From contig NZ_FOUR01000005.1 in NCBI RefSeq assembly GCF_900114925.1, positions 241,267 through 305,266 of the forward strand: a stretch of DNA of 64,000 nucleotides, given 5' to 3'. Source of the stretch: Marinobacter pelagius (GTDB lineage Bacteria > Pseudomonadota > Gammaproteobacteria > Pseudomonadales > Oleiphilaceae). A model generated the notes under the pieces. It did no database searches. It was not told the DNA's origin and saw only the letters and a program-made list of their open reading frames with translations. Position 1 is the stretch's first letter. Each line of letters starts with the position of its first letter. A program made the position numbers and the translations under genes. Shown here piece after piece: positions 55,130-64,000 of this stretch.

Positions 55130-56623
55130 ATGAGTAAAGAGATCTTGCTGGTGGTCGAATCCGTCTCGAACGAGAAGGGTGTCGAGAAGGATGTGATTTT
55201 CGAAGCGATCGAGCTTGCGCTCGCCACCGCTGCCAAAAAACGCTACGAGGATGAAGAAGCGGATATCCGGGTTGCCATTGATCGCCGCACCGGTGAATAC
55301 GAGACCTTCCGCCGTTGGCTGGTGGTCGACAACGATCAGGTTCCTGCCCTGGGGACTGAGCTGACCTTCCAGGAAGCGGAAGAAATTGATCCGAACCTGA
55401 AACCCGGCGACATGTACGAGGAGAAGGTTGAGTCTGTTTCCTTCGGCCGTATTGGCGCCCAGGCTGCCAAGCAGATCATCTTCCAGAAGGTCCGCGAAGC
55501 CGAGCGGTCCAAGATTGTGGACAGCTACCGCGATCGCGTGGGTGAACTGGTGTCCGGCACCGTCAAGAAAGTGACCCGCGACAATGTCATCGTGGATCTG
55601 GGTGGCAATGCCGAGGCGCTGTTGCCCCGGGAACACCTGATTCCCCGGGAAACCTTCCGGATGGGTGACCGCGTTCGCTCACTGCTGCTGGAGATCCGCA
55701 CCGACCACCGCGGCCCGCAGCTGATCCTGAGCCGGACCGCGCCACAGATGCTGATCGAGCTGTTCCGCATCGAAGTGCCGGAAATTGCCGAAGACCTGAT
55801 CGAGATCCGCGGTGCTGCCCGTGACCCCGGTTCCCGCGCCAAGATTGCGGTCAAGACCAATGACCGTCGCATCGACCCGGTCGGTGCCTGTGTCGGTATG
55901 CGTGGCTCCCGTGTCCAGGCCGTCTCCAACGAGCTGGGCGGTGAGCGTGTGGACATCGTGCTGTGGGACGACAACCCCGCACAACTGGTGATCAACGCCA
56001 TGGCGCCGGCCGAAGTGGCCTCCATCGTCATCGACGAGGACCGGCACACCATGGATGTGGCGGTAGCCGAGGACAACCTGGCCCAGGCCATCGGCCGTAA
56101 CGGCCAGAACGTGCGCCTGGCGACGGAGCTGACTGGCTGGACCCTGAACGTGATGACCGAGGAAGAAGCCGGTGAGCGTCAGGAGCAGGAATACAACCGC
56201 CTGGTGGATCATTTCACCGCCAACCTGGATGTTGATGAGGAATTCGCCAGCGTGCTGATCGAGGAAGGCTTCACTTCTCTGGAAGAAGTTGCCTATGTCC
56301 CGATGGAGGAAATGCTGTCGATCGAAGGTTTTGATGAAGAAACGGTGACCGAGCTGCGCCGCCGCGCCAAGGACGTTCTGCTGAACCAGGCGCTGGCAAG
56401 TGAAGAGGCGCTCGAGGGTGCCGAGCCGGCTGAAGATCTGCTGAATATGGAAGGCATGGATCGGGCGCTGGCATTCAAACTGGCCGGAATGGGTGTTCGC
56501 ACCATGGAAGATCTGGCCGAGCAGTCAGTAGATGACCTGCTCGATATTGAAGGTATGGATGAAGAGCGTGCCGGTCAGTTGATTATGACGGCGCGTGCCC
56601 CCTGGTTTGAAGACCAGGCTTAA
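55130..56623 (+). CDS. nusA: Transcription termination/antitermination factor NusA
   Basis: A 497-residue protein with the domain order N-terminal RNA-polymerase-binding domain (1-130), S1 (about 135-200, [20 protein letters not shown]), KH1 and KH2 (about 205-345, [20 protein letters not shown]) and two C-terminal acidic repeats (about 360-420 and 435-495). The two repeats are typical of gammaproteobacteria. It modulates pausing, intrinsic termination and rRNA antitermination. Two terminator hairpins in the leader of its own operon suggest autogenous control. Confidence 0.98.
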   Translation: MSKEILLVVESVSNEKGVEKDVIFEAIELALATAAKKRYEDEEADIRVAIDRRTGEYETFRRWLVVDNDQVPALGTELTFQEAEEIDPNLKPGDMYEEKVESVSFGRIGAQAAKQIIFQKVREAERSKIVDSYRDRVGELVSGTVKKVTRDNVIVDLGGNAEALLPREHLIPRETFRMGDRVRSLLLEIRTDHRGPQLILSRTAPQMLIELFRIEVPEIAEDLIEIRGAARDPGSRAKIAVKTNDRRIDPVGACVGMRGSRVQAVSNELGGERVDIVLWDDNPAQLVINAMAPAEVASIVIDEDRHTMDVAVAEDNLAQAIGRNGQNVRLATELTGWTLNVMTEEEAGERQEQEYNRLVDHFTANLDVDEEFASVLIEEGFTSLEEVAYVPMEEMLSIEGFDEETVTELRRRAKDVLLNQALASEEALEGAEPAEDLLNMEGMDRALAFKLAGMGVRTMEDLAEQSVDDLLDIEGMDEERAGQLIMTARAPWFEDQA

Positions 56624-56641
56624 TTCGGGAGGAGGACCAGT

Positions 56642-59206
56642 ATGGCTGAAGTAACGGTAAAACAACTGGCCGCAGATGTAGGCGCTCCCGTGGATCGTTT
56701 GCTGAAGCAGATTGTCGAGGCAGGCCTTGATGCCCGTTCCGAGAACGACGCTGTAACCAGCGATGAGAAGCAGCAGTTGCTGGCCTATCTGAGAAAGACG
56801 CACGGTGAGGCGGAGGCAGAGCCCCGCAAGATCACCCTGAAGCGCAAGACCACAACGACCCTGAAGGCGGGCAAGGCCAAGACAGTGAATGTCGAGGTTC
56901 GCAAGCGTCGCACGTACATCAAACGCGCAGAATTGCAGCCTGAAGCGGAAGCGCCCAAGCCGGAAGAGAAACTCGAGGAGCAGAAGCCGGTAGAGGCCGC
57001 TGCGCCTGCGGAAGAAGCACCAAAGGTGGCTGCTGAAGCCGAAGCACCGAAGCCGGAGGCCGAGAAGCCGGCAGAGGCCGAGGTTGCCGCGAAGGAAGAA
57101 ACTCCGAAGGCCGAAGAGCCCGTGGAAGCGGCAGAGCCTGCCGTTGAGCCCGAGCTGCAGCCGGAAGAAGTGCCGATCCCGCCGCCCGAGAAAGAAGGCA
57201 AGGATCGCAAGCCCAAGAAGAAGAAAGAGAAGGGCCGTGAACGCGGTGAAGAACTCGAGGAAGGCAAGCCGAAGAAGAAGCAGGCTGGTCACCGCGGTCC
57301 TCGCAGTCGTCCGGTGGAAGAGCCGGTTGTGCTGTCCGAGGACGAGGAAGAGTCTGCGCCGCGCAAGTCGCTGCGTATGAAAAAGAAACCCAAAGAGAAG
57401 CGTCACGGCTTCGAGAGGCCGACCAAACCAATGGTCAGAGAAGTAGAGATTCCTGAAACGATTACAGTTGGTGACCTTGCCCAGCGCATGGCCGTCAAGG
57501 CCGCAGACGTTATCAAGACCCTGATGGGTATGGGCGTGATGGCCACCATCAACCAGGCCCTGGACCAGGAGACTGCCATCCTGGTAACCGAGGAGCTTGG
57601 TCACAAGGCCAAGGCGGTCAGCGAAGATGCCTTCGAAGAAGAGGTTCTGAGCGAGCTCACCGAAACCGCCGAGGGCAAAGAGAAGATCAAACGGGCGCCG
57701 GTTATCAGCGTGATGGGTCACGTTGACCACGGCAAGACCTCGCTGCTGGACTACATCCGTCGCACCAAGGTGGCCGCGGGCGAATCCGGTGGTATTACCC
57801 AGCACATCGGTGCCTACCACGTGGAAACCGACCACGGCATGGTGTCCTTCCTGGATACCCCGGGCCACGCAGCGTTTACCGCCATGCGGGCACGCGGTGC
57901 CCAGTGTACCGATATTGTTATCCTGGTCGTGGCGGCCGACGACGGCGTGATGCCGCAGACCAAGGAAGCGGTGGATCATGCCCGCGCTGCCGGCGTTCCC
58001 ATCGTGGTTGCCATCAACAAGATGGACAAGGAAGAGGCCGATCCGGACCGCATCAAGAACGAGCTGGCGGGTATGGACGTGATCCCGGAAGACTGGGGTG
58101 GTGATACCCAGTTCGTGCCGGTATCCGCGCACACCGGCCAGGGCATCGACGACCTGCTCGAGGCGGTTCTGCTGCAGTCGGAAATGCTGGAGCTGGAAGC
58201 CTCTCCGGACGCACCGGCCAAGGGTGTTGTGGTCGAGTCCAGCCTGGAGCGTGGCCGTGGTTCGGTGGCGACGGTTCTGGTTCAGAACGGTACCCTGCGC
58301 CAGGGTGACATGGTTGTCGCCGGTTCCTTCTTCGGTAAGGTTCGCGCCATGACTGACGAAGCCGGCAAGCAGGTCAAGGACGCAGGTCCGTCCATTCCGG
58401 TCGAGATTCTCGGCCTGAACGGCACCCCGGATGCCGGTGACGAGTTCTTTGCCGTGGCCGACGAGAAGAAGGCCAAAGAGCTGGCCGAGTTCCGTCAGAC
58501 CCGTGAGCGTGAGCAGCGTCTGCAGCGCCAGCAGGCGGCCAAGCTGGAAAACATGTTCGAGAACATGGGCAAGGACGAGGTCAAGACCCTGAACGTGATC
58601 CTGAAGACCGACGTTCGCGGTTCCCTGGAAGCGATTACCAAGGCCCTGCTGGATCTTGGCAACGACGAAGTCCAGGTCAAGATCGTGTCCTCCGGTGTCG
58701 GTGGTATCGCCGAGACGGATGTGAGCCTGGCGGCCGCTACCAACGCGGTTATCTTCGGCTTCAACGTCCGTGCCGACTCCGCTGCCAAGCGTCTGGTGGA
58801 GCAGGAAGGTCTGGATCTGCGCTACTACAGCATCATCTACAACCTGATCGATGACGTGAAGGCGGCCCTGACCGGCATGCTGGCACCGGAATTCCGGGAA
58901 GACATCGTCGGTATCGCCGAGGTGCGGGACACCTTCCGCTCACCGAAGTTTGGCCAGGTGGCCGGCTGTATGGTGGTTGAAGGCACCGTTTACCGGAACA
59001 AGCCGATCCGGGTACTGCGTGACAACGTGGTGATCTTTGAGGGCGAGCTGGAATCCCTGCGTCGCTTCAAGGACGACGTACCGGAAGTCCGTAACGGCAT
59101 GGAATGCGGCATCGGCGTCAAGGGCTACGACGTGAAGGTCGGTGACCAGATCGAGGTGTTCGATCGCGTCAGGGTCGAGCGTAAGCTCGAATCTACGGGG
59201 GCCTGA
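56642..59206 (+). CDS. infB: Translation initiation factor IF-2
   Basis: An 854-residue GTPase that places initiator tRNA on the 30S subunit. GGAGGAGG precedes the ATG. An N-terminal IF2_N domain (1-55) is followed by a long Ala/Glu/Lys/Pro low-complexity linker (about 80-245) and a second IF2_N domain. The G domain has G1 GHVDHGKTS (about 360), DTPGHAAF and NKMDK, and C-terminal domains II-IV end the protein. It overlaps rbfA by 1 bp (TGATG). Confidence 0.98.
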   Translation: MAEVTVKQLAADVGAPVDRLLKQIVEAGLDARSENDAVTSDEKQQLLAYLRKTHGEAEAEPRKITLKRKTTTTLKAGKAKTVNVEVRKRRTYIKRAELQPEAEAPKPEEKLEEQKPVEAAAPAEEAPKVAAEAEAPKPEAEKPAEAEVAAKEETPKAEEPVEAAEPAVEPELQPEEVPIPPPEKEGKDRKPKKKKEKGRERGEELEEGKPKKKQAGHRGPRSRPVEEPVVLSEDEEESAPRKSLRMKKKPKEKRHGFERPTKPMVREVEIPETITVGDLAQRMAVKAADVIKTLMGMGVMATINQALDQETAILVTEELGHKAKAVSEDAFEEEVLSELTETAEGKEKIKRAPVISVMGHVDHGKTSLLDYIRRTKVAAGESGGITQHIGAYHVETDHGMVSFLDTPGHAAFTAMRARGAQCTDIVILVVAADDGVMPQTKEAVDHARAAGVPIVVAINKMDKEEADPDRIKNELAGMDVIPEDWGGDTQFVPVSAHTGQGIDDLLEAVLLQSEMLELEASPDAPAKGVVVESSLERGRGSVATVLVQNGTLRQGDMVVAGSFFGKVRAMTDEAGKQVKDAGPSIPVEILGLNGTPDAGDEFFAVADEKKAKELAEFRQTREREQRLQRQQAAKLENMFENMGKDEVKTLNVILKTDVRGSLEAITKALLDLGNDEVQVKIVSSGVGGIAETDVSLAAATNAVIFGFNVRADSAAKRLVEQEGLDLRYYSIIYNLIDDVKAALTGMLAPEFREDIVGIAEVRDTFRSPKFGQVAGCMVVEGTVYRNKPIRVLRDNVVIFEGELESLRRFKDDVPEVRNGMECGIGVKGYDVKVGDQIEVFDRVRVERKLESTGA

Positions 59207-59637
59207 TGGCACGCGAGTTCAGCCGACTGGATCGCATCGGCGATCAGATGCAACGGGAGCTGGCCCAGCTTATCCAGCGGGAAATCAAGGACCCGCGGGT
59301 AGGCATGGTTACGGTCAATGACGTAAAAGTCAGCCGTGACCTGGGCTATGCCGACATCTATGTTTCACTGCTCTCCACCGAGGAACTCACTGAAGAGTCT
59401 CCGGAGGTCAAGGAGTCCCTGGCCGTCCTGAACAAGGCGGCCGGTTTCCTGCGTGGTCAGGTGGGGCGTGCGATGAAGCTGCGGGTGGTTCCCCACCTGC
59501 GCTTCCACTTCGACACCCTGCTCGGTCACAGCCGGAAAATGGACAAGCTCATCCGTGATGCGGTTGGCGACAAGCCGGCCGTACCCCGGGATGACAATGA
59601 CGATCCGGTCTCGGACAATCCGGAGCGAGACGCTTGA
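59206..59637 (+). CDS. rbfA: Ribosome-binding factor A
   Basis: A 143-residue KH-like protein that binds the 5' end of 16S rRNA during 30S maturation and cold adaptation. Family blocks are [39 protein letters not shown] and [20 protein letters not shown]. The tail is acidic. Its start overlaps the infB stop and its stop overlaps the truB start, so the three are translationally coupled. Confidence 0.97.
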   Translation: MAREFSRLDRIGDQMQRELAQLIQREIKDPRVGMVTVNDVKVSRDLGYADIYVSLLSTEELTEESPEVKESLAVLNKAAGFLRGQVGRAMKLRVVPHLRFHFDTLLGHSRKMDKLIRDAVGDKPAVPRDDNDDPVSDNPERDA

Positions 59638-60560
59638 GCCGAAGACGCAAAGGCCGTGATGTAAACGGCATTCTGGTAATCGACAAGCCCCAGGGCGTCA
59701 CTTCCAACGGTATCCTCCAGCAAGTAAAGCGACTGTATGGCGCGGCGAAGGCCGGCCATACCGGCGCCCTTGATCCGCTGGCCACGGGCGTCCTGCCCCT
59801 GTGCTTCGGGGAAGCCACCAAGTTCTCCCAGATGATGCTCGACAGCGACAAGGCCTACATCACCACGGCCCGGCTCGGTGTGCGCACCGAAACCGGTGAC
59901 AGTGAGGGCAAGGTCGTCGAGGAGAAGCCGGTGCCGCCTCTCGATGCGGACCAGGTGGAAGCCGTTCTCGAACGCTTCCGGGGTGCCATCGAGCAGGTTC
60001 CTTCCATGTATTCCGCCCTCAAGCACAAGGGGCGCCCCCTGTACGAGTATGCCCGGGAAGGCATCGAGGTTGAGCGACCGGCGCGTCCGGTCACCATCTA
60101 CGAGCTGACCCTGCTGGAGCTACGGGACAACGAGATGGACCTGGCGGTCAGCTGCACCAAGGGTACGTATATTCGCTCACTGGTTGAGGACATCGGCCAG
60201 GCCCTGGGCTGCGGCGCCCATGTGAGTGCCCTGCGCCGGACCATGGCGTCCGGGTTTACCCTGGCAAACGCCCATGACGTCAGTGAGTTGGAAGCCATGC
60301 GAGAGCGCGGCGAGAGCCTTGATGGCCTGCTCCAGGCGCCTGACAGCGCGCTGTCCATGTTCCCGGAGGTGCGTCTGGAGGGAAGTGCAGCGGTATCGAT
60401 CTTGAACGGGCAACAGGTTAGAATAAGCAGTCAACCTCTTGAAGGCTATGTGCGCCTCTACGGCGAGCAGGGCTTCATCGGGTTGGCAGAAGCTTTCCCG
60501 GAAGGCGAGAGGGTCCTGTTGGTCCCCCGCCGGCTGGTGAAAGGCAGCGCCGGACGTTAG
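59634..60560 (+). CDS. truB: tRNA pseudouridine(55) synthase
   Basis: A 308-residue enzyme making pseudouridine 55 in the T-loop of tRNAs. TTG 59634 overlaps the rbfA stop (TTGA) and gives [20 protein letters not shown]. The catalytic Asp is D47 in [20 protein letters not shown]. The second block is [20 protein letters not shown]. The C-terminal PUA-like domain is present. Its place between rbfA and rpsO is standard. Confidence 0.97.
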   Translation: MSRRRKGRDVNGILVIDKPQGVTSNGILQQVKRLYGAAKAGHTGALDPLATGVLPLCFGEATKFSQMMLDSDKAYITTARLGVRTETGDSEGKVVEEKPVPPLDADQVEAVLERFRGAIEQVPSMYSALKHKGRPLYEYAREGIEVERPARPVTIYELTLLELRDNEMDLAVSCTKGTYIRSLVEDIGQALGCGAHVSALRRTMASGFTLANAHDVSELEAMRERGESLDGLLQAPDSALSMFPEVRLEGSAAVSILNGQQVRISSQPLEGYVRLYGEQGFIGLAEAFPEGERVLLVPRRLVKGSAGR

Positions 60561-60638
60561 TCGAGGCGCTGCATAGCCGGGCTGTAGAGATGCGCGGTTC
60601 GGCCGGATTTATCAGCATCGCAACCAATGAGGTGAAAT

Positions 60639-60908
60639 ATGGCACTTTCTGCCAACGAGAAAGCACAGATCGTCAAGGATTTTCAGCAAGGTGAAGGCGA
60701 TACCGGTTCCCCTGAAGTTCAGGTGGCACTGCTGAGCGCCAACATCAACAAGCTGCAGGATCACTTCAAGGCCAACAAGCAGGATCACCATTCCCGCCGC
60801 GGCCTGATCCGGATGGTAAACCAGCGTCGTAAGCTGCTGGACTACCTGAAGCGCAAGAACGCTGACCGTTACCTGGACCTGATCCAGCGTCTGGGTCTGC
60901 GTCGCTAA
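60639..60908 (+). CDS. rpsO: 30S ribosomal protein S15
   Basis: An 89-residue protein that binds the central domain of 16S rRNA and helps bridge to 50S. It matches S15 throughout ([60 protein letters not shown]). ATG follows GAGGTG. In E. coli S15 represses its own mRNA. Two hairpins follow the stop, before pnp. Confidence 0.98.
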   Translation: MALSANEKAQIVKDFQQGEGDTGSPEVQVALLSANINKLQDHFKANKQDHHSRRGLIRMVNQRRKLLDYLKRKNADRYLDLIQRLGLRR

Positions 60909-60926
60909 TCCGGGTTTTCGACCTGG

Positions 60927-60953
60927 GGCCTGTTCCCCGTGCTGGAACAGGCC
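60927..60953 (+). terminator. First hairpin after rpsO
   Basis: GGCCTGTTCC (60927-60936) pairs perfectly with GGAACAGGCC (60944-60953). No T-run follows. It may be an RNase III or mRNA-stability structure in the rpsO-pnp transcript. Confidence 0.55.
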
Positions 60954-60955
60954 GT

Positions 60956-60992
60956 CAACCGGTGGGCCTTCGGGCCCCCGGTTGAGCTTTTC
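60956..60992 (+). terminator. Terminator of rpsO
   Basis: CAACCGG with CCGGTTG, plus inner GGGCC-TTCG-GGCCC, forms a stable stem with a UUCG tetraloop. It is followed by AGCTTTTCT. Confidence 0.7.
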
Positions 60993-61204
60993 TCAAGCGC
61001 AAAAAGCTGCAGTTGATTTGTCAGTGATACCGAAGGATTCCCTGTCGTAACCGAAAGCCGAAATTGATAGCAGGTTGTTGAAAAGCCCGGGCCGGATGTC
61101 ATCGATGAGCCCTCCTCTTGACCGGGGTTTTGCAACAGCCTGTTAGCTTTCAGACGGGTTGTCCCTTCCGAGTATCACGCAAGCACCTGCAGTCAGATAA
61201 AAAA
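60993..61204. other. Non-coding spacer between rpsO and the repeat array
   Basis: Apart from the short inverted-repeat element at 61071-61142 this stretch holds no ORF, tRNA or clear promoter. With the palindromes that follow, the rpsO-pnp gap is 493 bp, unusually long for this gene pair. Confidence 0.5.
61071..61142. repeat. Short element with IS-like terminal inverted repeats
   Basis: The left end CAGGTTGTTGAAAAGCCCGG is complementary, with a few mismatches, to the right end CCGGGGTTTTGCAACAGCCTG (ends at 61142). This leaves about 30 bp between the arms. It may be a MITE-like remnant; no coding capacity. Confidence 0.5.
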
Positions 61205-61230
61205 GGGGTCAGATCAGCTGATCTGGCCCC
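61205..61230. repeat. Palindromic repeat (GGGGTCAG family), copy 3, short form
   Basis: A 26-bp palindrome, GGGGTCAGATCAG with CTGATCTGGCCCC. One pair is G-U. The centre differs from the other copies but stays self-complementary. Confidence 0.85.
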
Positions 61231-61261
61231 GGGTTCCATACTCTGGAGCTGACTTGAAAAC

Positions 61262-61291
61262 GGGGTCTGATGAAAGCCTTCATCTGACCCC
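61262..61291. repeat. Palindromic repeat (GGGGTCAG family), copy 4
   Basis: GGGGTCTGATGAAAGCCTTCATCTGACCCC pattern at these positions (arms of 13, one T-T mismatch). Left flank TTGAAAAC, right flank ending ACTCCGGG, as in other copies. Confidence 0.9.
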
Positions 61292-61322
61292 AGGTTCAAC
61301 ACTCCGGGTTCGGCCTGAAAAC

Positions 61323-61352
61323 GGGGTCAGATGAAAGCCTTCATCTGACCCC
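61323..61352. repeat. Palindromic repeat (GGGGTCAG family), copy 5
   Basis: Arms GGGGTCAGATGAA and complement around a central AGCC. The left flank is CTGAAAAC and the right flank CTTCAC. The start-to-start distance to copy 4 is 61 bp. Confidence 0.9.
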
Positions 61353-61401
61353 ACCTTCACGGCAAACCCCGGATTCATGACTGAAAAAGCAGGAGTTTGT
61401 T

Positions 61402-63522
61402 GTGCATTTGCAACCAACCAAGAAAACATTCGAAATGGGTGGGGAAACCTTCACCCTGGAAACCGGCCGTATTGCCCGTCAGGCAACCGGTTCGGTCCTG
61501 GTCTCTACCGGTGACACCGCTGTTCTGGGTACCGTAGTCGGTGCCAAGGAAGCGAAGCCGGGTCAGCCGTTCTTCCCGCTGACCGTAAACTACCAGGAGA
61601 AGACCTACGCCGCCGGTAAGATCCCGGGTGGCTTCTTCAAGCGCGAAGGTCGTCCTTCCGAGAAGGAAACCCTGACCTCCCGCCTGATCGACCGTCCGAT
61701 CCGCCCGCTGTTCCCGAATGGGTACATGAACGAAGTACAGGTGATCTGTACCGTCATGTCTGCCAGCAAGGAACACGATCCGGATATCGCTGCGATGCTG
61801 GCCGCTTCTGCGGCACTGGCCGTTTCCGGTATTCCGTTTGACGGTCCGATCGGTGCCGCCCGTGTCGGCTTCACCGACGACAACGGCTACTTCCTGAATC
61901 CGACCTTTGAACAGCTGGAAAGCTCCATGCTGAACATGGTTGTGGCTGGTACCGAAGACGCGGTGCTGATGGTTGAATCCGAAGCCGATGGCCTCAGCGA
62001 AGACCAGATGCTTGGTGGTGTTCTGTTCGCGCACCAGCAGATGCAGACTGCTATTTCCGCTATCAAGGAATTTGCCGCGGAAGTTGGCAAGCCGCGTTGG
62101 GAGTGGAAGCCGGAGCCGGAGAACACCGAGCTGCTCGAAGCCATCAAGGGCGAATTCAGCGGTGCTATCGAAGAAGCTTACGGTATTCGTGACAAGATGG
62201 CCCGCTACGAGCGTCTGGGCGAGATCAAATCCGCGGCGGTAGAGAAGTTTGCCGGCGAAGAGGAAGGTCAGCCGTCCGAGGAAGAGGTCAAGAAGTACTT
62301 CGGCAAGATCGAGAAGAACGTGGTTCGCCAGCAGGTTATCGATGGCAAGCCGCGGATCGACGGCCGTGACAACAAGACCGTTCGTCCGATCGAAATCGAA
62401 GTGGGCGTTCTGCCCAGCGTTCACGGTTCCGCCCTGTTTACCCGTGGCGAGACCCAGGCCATCGTGACTGCCACCCTCGGTACTTCCCGGGACGTGCAGA
62501 TCATTGACGCCCTGGAAGGCGAACGCAAGGATCCGTTCCTGTTCCACTACAACTTCCCTCCGTACTCCGTAGGCGAAGCTGGTCGTGTCGGTTCTCCGGG
62601 CCGTCGTGAAGTGGGTCATGGCCGTCTGGCCAAGCGTGGTGTCCTGGCAGTCATGCCGACCCTGGAAGAATTCCCGTACGCGATCCGTGCCGTATCCGAG
62701 ATCACCGAATCCAACGGTTCCAGCTCCATGGCGTCTGTCTGTGGTTCCAGTCTGGCGCTGATGGATGCCGGTGTACCCATCAAGGCGGCCGTAGCCGGTA
62801 TCGCCATGGGCCTGGTCAAGGAAGGCGACAAGTTCGCGGTTCTGACCGACATCCTGGGTGACGAGGATCACCTCGGCGACATGGACTTCAAGGTAGCCGG
62901 TACCAAAGACGGTGTTACTGCCCTGCAGATGGACATCAAGATTAACGGTATCACCGACGAGATCATGGAACTTGCCCTGGAGCAGGCCCACGAAGCGCGT
63001 CTGCACATCCTGGGCGAGATGAACAAGGTCATCGCCGAGCCGCGCTCCGAGCTGTCCGATCGCGCACCGAGCATCACCACCATCAAGATCCATCCGGACA
63101 AGATCCGTGACGTGATCGGCAAGGGTGGCTCCGTGATCCGTGGTATCTGTGACGAGACCGGCGCCTCCATCGACCTGGACGACGACGGCAACGTGAAGAT
63201 CTACGCGGACAACCAGGCCGCCGCCCAGGCTGCGGTCAACCGCGTCAAGGAAATCACCGCCGAGATCGAAGTTGGTGCCATCTACAAGGGCCGCGTTGAG
63301 CGCATCGTGGACTTCGGTGCCTTCGTCAACATCCTGCCCGGCAAGGATGGTCTGGTGCACATCTCCCAGATCTCCGACCGCCGCATCGAGAACGTCACCG
63401 ACGAACTCAGCGAAGGTCAGGAAGTCCTGGTCAAGGTACTGGACGTGGACAACCGCGGCCGCGTGAAGCTGTCCATGAAGGAAGTGAAGGAAGGCGAGCA
63501 GCCGACCGATTTCACTGACTGA
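61402..63522 (+). CDS. pnp: Polyribonucleotide nucleotidyltransferase (PNPase)
   Basis: A 706-residue 3'-5' phosphorolytic exoribonuclease and degradosome component. It starts at GTG 61402 after AGGAG. Domains in order are RNase PH 1 (about 10-145), an alpha-helical domain, RNase PH 2 (about 315-460, with [20 protein letters not shown]), KH (about 553-610, [20 protein letters not shown]) and S1 (about 620-690, [20 protein letters not shown]). Each active site uses phosphate and Mg2+/Mn2+. The unusually long 5' region, full of palindromes, separates it from rpsO. Copy 6 of the repeat lies just downstream. Confidence 0.98.
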   Translation: MHLQPTKKTFEMGGETFTLETGRIARQATGSVLVSTGDTAVLGTVVGAKEAKPGQPFFPLTVNYQEKTYAAGKIPGGFFKREGRPSEKETLTSRLIDRPIRPLFPNGYMNEVQVICTVMSASKEHDPDIAAMLAASAALAVSGIPFDGPIGAARVGFTDDNGYFLNPTFEQLESSMLNMVVAGTEDAVLMVESEADGLSEDQMLGGVLFAHQQMQTAISAIKEFAAEVGKPRWEWKPEPENTELLEAIKGEFSGAIEEAYGIRDKMARYERLGEIKSAAVEKFAGEEEGQPSEEEVKKYFGKIEKNVVRQQVIDGKPRIDGRDNKTVRPIEIEVGVLPSVHGSALFTRGETQAIVTATLGTSRDVQIIDALEGERKDPFLFHYNFPPYSVGEAGRVGSPGRREVGHGRLAKRGVLAVMPTLEEFPYAIRAVSEITESNGSSSMASVCGSSLALMDAGVPIKAAVAGIAMGLVKEGDKFAVLTDILGDEDHLGDMDFKVAGTKDGVTALQMDIKINGITDEIMELALEQAHEARLHILGEMNKVIAEPRSELSDRAPSITTIKIHPDKIRDVIGKGGSVIRGICDETGASIDLDDDGNVKIYADNQAAAQAAVNRVKEITAEIEVGAIYKGRVERIVDFGAFVNILPGKDGLVHISQISDRRIENVTDELSEGQEVLVKVLDVDNRGRVKLSMKEVKEGEQPTDFTD

Positions 63523-63540
63523 TAGCCAGCGGTAAAGACG

Positions 63541-63577
63541 GGGGTCAGAAGAACGCTTTCTTCTGGCCCCTTTTTTT
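63541..63577 (+). terminator. Palindromic repeat copy 6 acting as pnp terminator
   Basis: The arms GGGGTCAGAAGAA and TTCTTCTGGCCCC (63541-63570, centre CGCT) are the family palindrome with a compensated base-pair change relative to other copies. Here it is followed by seven T, which makes a plausible intrinsic terminator 18 bp after the pnp stop. Confidence 0.75.
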
Positions 63578-63627
63578 GTGCCCGAAATTCCGGTTCAGAG
63601 CCAAAATCCGGCGGCCAGGCCTAACCC

Positions 63628-63653
63628 GGGGTCAGATGAAAGCTTTCATCTGA
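63628..63653. repeat. Palindromic repeat copy 7, truncated
   Basis: GGGGTCAGATGAAAG and TTTCATCTGA are present, but the final CCCC is replaced by AAATCATG, the presumed left end of the IS element that follows. Confidence 0.85.
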
Positions 63654-64000
63654 AAATCATGTAGCCAGCCTCCCATAGTCCGTCATCCGGAGTAGGCTGG
63701 TAGTTGGCAAACACACTGCCGCTACAGGAGGCTGACATGACTCTATTCTGCGCCATCGACCTGCATTCAAACAATAGTGTCGCTGTCGTTCTTGATGAGA
63801 ATGACAGCGTGCTTTATCAGGAACGTCTACCTAACGACCTGCCCACCATCGAGCGGGCGCTGCAGCCTTTCCAGAACGATCTCTACGGGGTTGCGGTGGA
63901 GTCGACCTTCAACTGGTACTGGCTGGTGGACGGCCTACAAGCGGCCGGTCACCACGTCATGCTGGTCAACACGCATGCGGTGCAGCAGTACAAAGGTCTG
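63654..64000 (+). mobile_element. IS110/IS1111-family insertion sequence (left part)
   Basis: It begins where palindrome copy 7 is interrupted and runs off the right edge. The 83-bp non-coding left end contains an inverted repeat, CCAGCCT (from about 63664) and AGGCTGG (from about 63695). It then has the ribosome site AGGAGG and the transposase gene. A short left end is more like the IS1111 subgroup, whose guide RNA region lies after the transposase, than like IS110 proper. Confidence 0.75.
63737..64000 (+). CDS. IS110-family DEDD transposase, N-terminal part (partial)
   Basis: The first 88 residues are MTLFCAIDLHSNNSVAVVLD, then VLYQERLPNDLPTIERALQP, then YGVAVESTFNWYWLVDGLQA and HHVMLVNTHAVQQYKGL. 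The pattern AIDLHxxx, with the first catalytic Asp (D8), and VAVESTxNWYWLVD, with the Glu (near residue 55), is the RuvC-like DEDD domain of IS110 transposases. AGGAGG lies 6 bases before the ATG. The C-terminal Tnp domain with the catalytic Ser is outside the window. Confidence 0.9.
   Translation, partial: MTLFCAIDLHSNNSVAVVLDENDSVLYQERLPNDLPTIERALQPFQNDLYGVAVESTFNWYWLVDGLQAAGHHVMLVNTHAVQQYKGL

Noticed and set aside
61205..61352. Three evenly spaced repeats that might suggest a tiny CRISPR array.
   Set aside because: The repeats are near-perfect palindromes that occur singly elsewhere in the window, the intervals share sequence with each other, and there are no cas genes.

Overview
The window is about 64 kb of GC-rich gammaproteobacterial chromosome, most likely from Marinobacter or a close relative. 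That assignment is inference. It rests on the tmRNA tag ANDENYALAA, a wax-ester synthase/DGAT gene, a Pseudomonas-like order of housekeeping genes (grpE-dnaK-dnaJ-dapB-carA-carB-greA; yhbY/rlmE/ftsH-folP-glmM-tpiA-secG-tRNA-rimP-nusA-infB-rbfA-truB-rpsO-pnp) and sodium-linked transport genes (NhaD, CaCA, SNF family).

Layout. 0-5 kb: end of msrB, a sulfite dehydrogenase pair (sorA-sorB-like), an acyltransferase, and a CaCA/NhaD antiporter pair. 5.3-6.8 kb: mqo. 7-12 kb: an unusual run of an ATP-grasp enzyme, a large protein with a papain-like Cys/His/Asn pattern, and a stand-alone acetolactate-synthase-like TPP enzyme, followed by a lipoprotein. 13-27.7 kb: an envelope machine. Two outer-membrane barrel genes diverge from a long operon of a coiled-coil periplasmic protein, three TPR proteins (two of them lipoproteins), a small exported protein, a TolQ/ExbB-like channel, two ExbD/TolR-like proteins, a TonB/AgmX-like protein, a diheme-cytochrome PD40 lipoprotein and a membrane protein. 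It resembles the Agl/Glt motor modules of myxobacteria. 27.7-35.6 kb: ExoD, an SDR, a small acidic protein, ssrA (tmRNA) with smpB nearby, WS/DGAT, an SNF transporter, ratA-rnfH, bamE and fur. 35.6-47.5 kb: recN (two SOS boxes), the heat-shock genes (sigma-32 promoter at grpE), dapB, and carAB behind a leader ORF with an attenuator, then greA. 47.6-63.5 kb: translation and cell-envelope housekeeping genes, with an rlmE that is clearly broken (internal deletion plus a stop).

Mobile and repeat DNA is confined to the last 17 kb. One family of 26-30 bp palindromes (core GGGGTCAGATGAAAGC and its complement) occurs seven times between 47.5 and 63.7 kb. Three copies lie in tandem between rpsO and pnp. 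One may serve as the pnp terminator, and one is cut by an IS110/IS1111-type element that runs off the right end.

The best candidates for undescribed biology are the envelope motor with its heme lipoprotein and its asymmetric ExbD pair, and the ATP-grasp / papain-like / TPP-enzyme cassette. The regulatory highlights are the carAB leader and the terminators ahead of rimP-nusA-infB. All functional calls are from reading sequence and known family motifs; no database search was possible.
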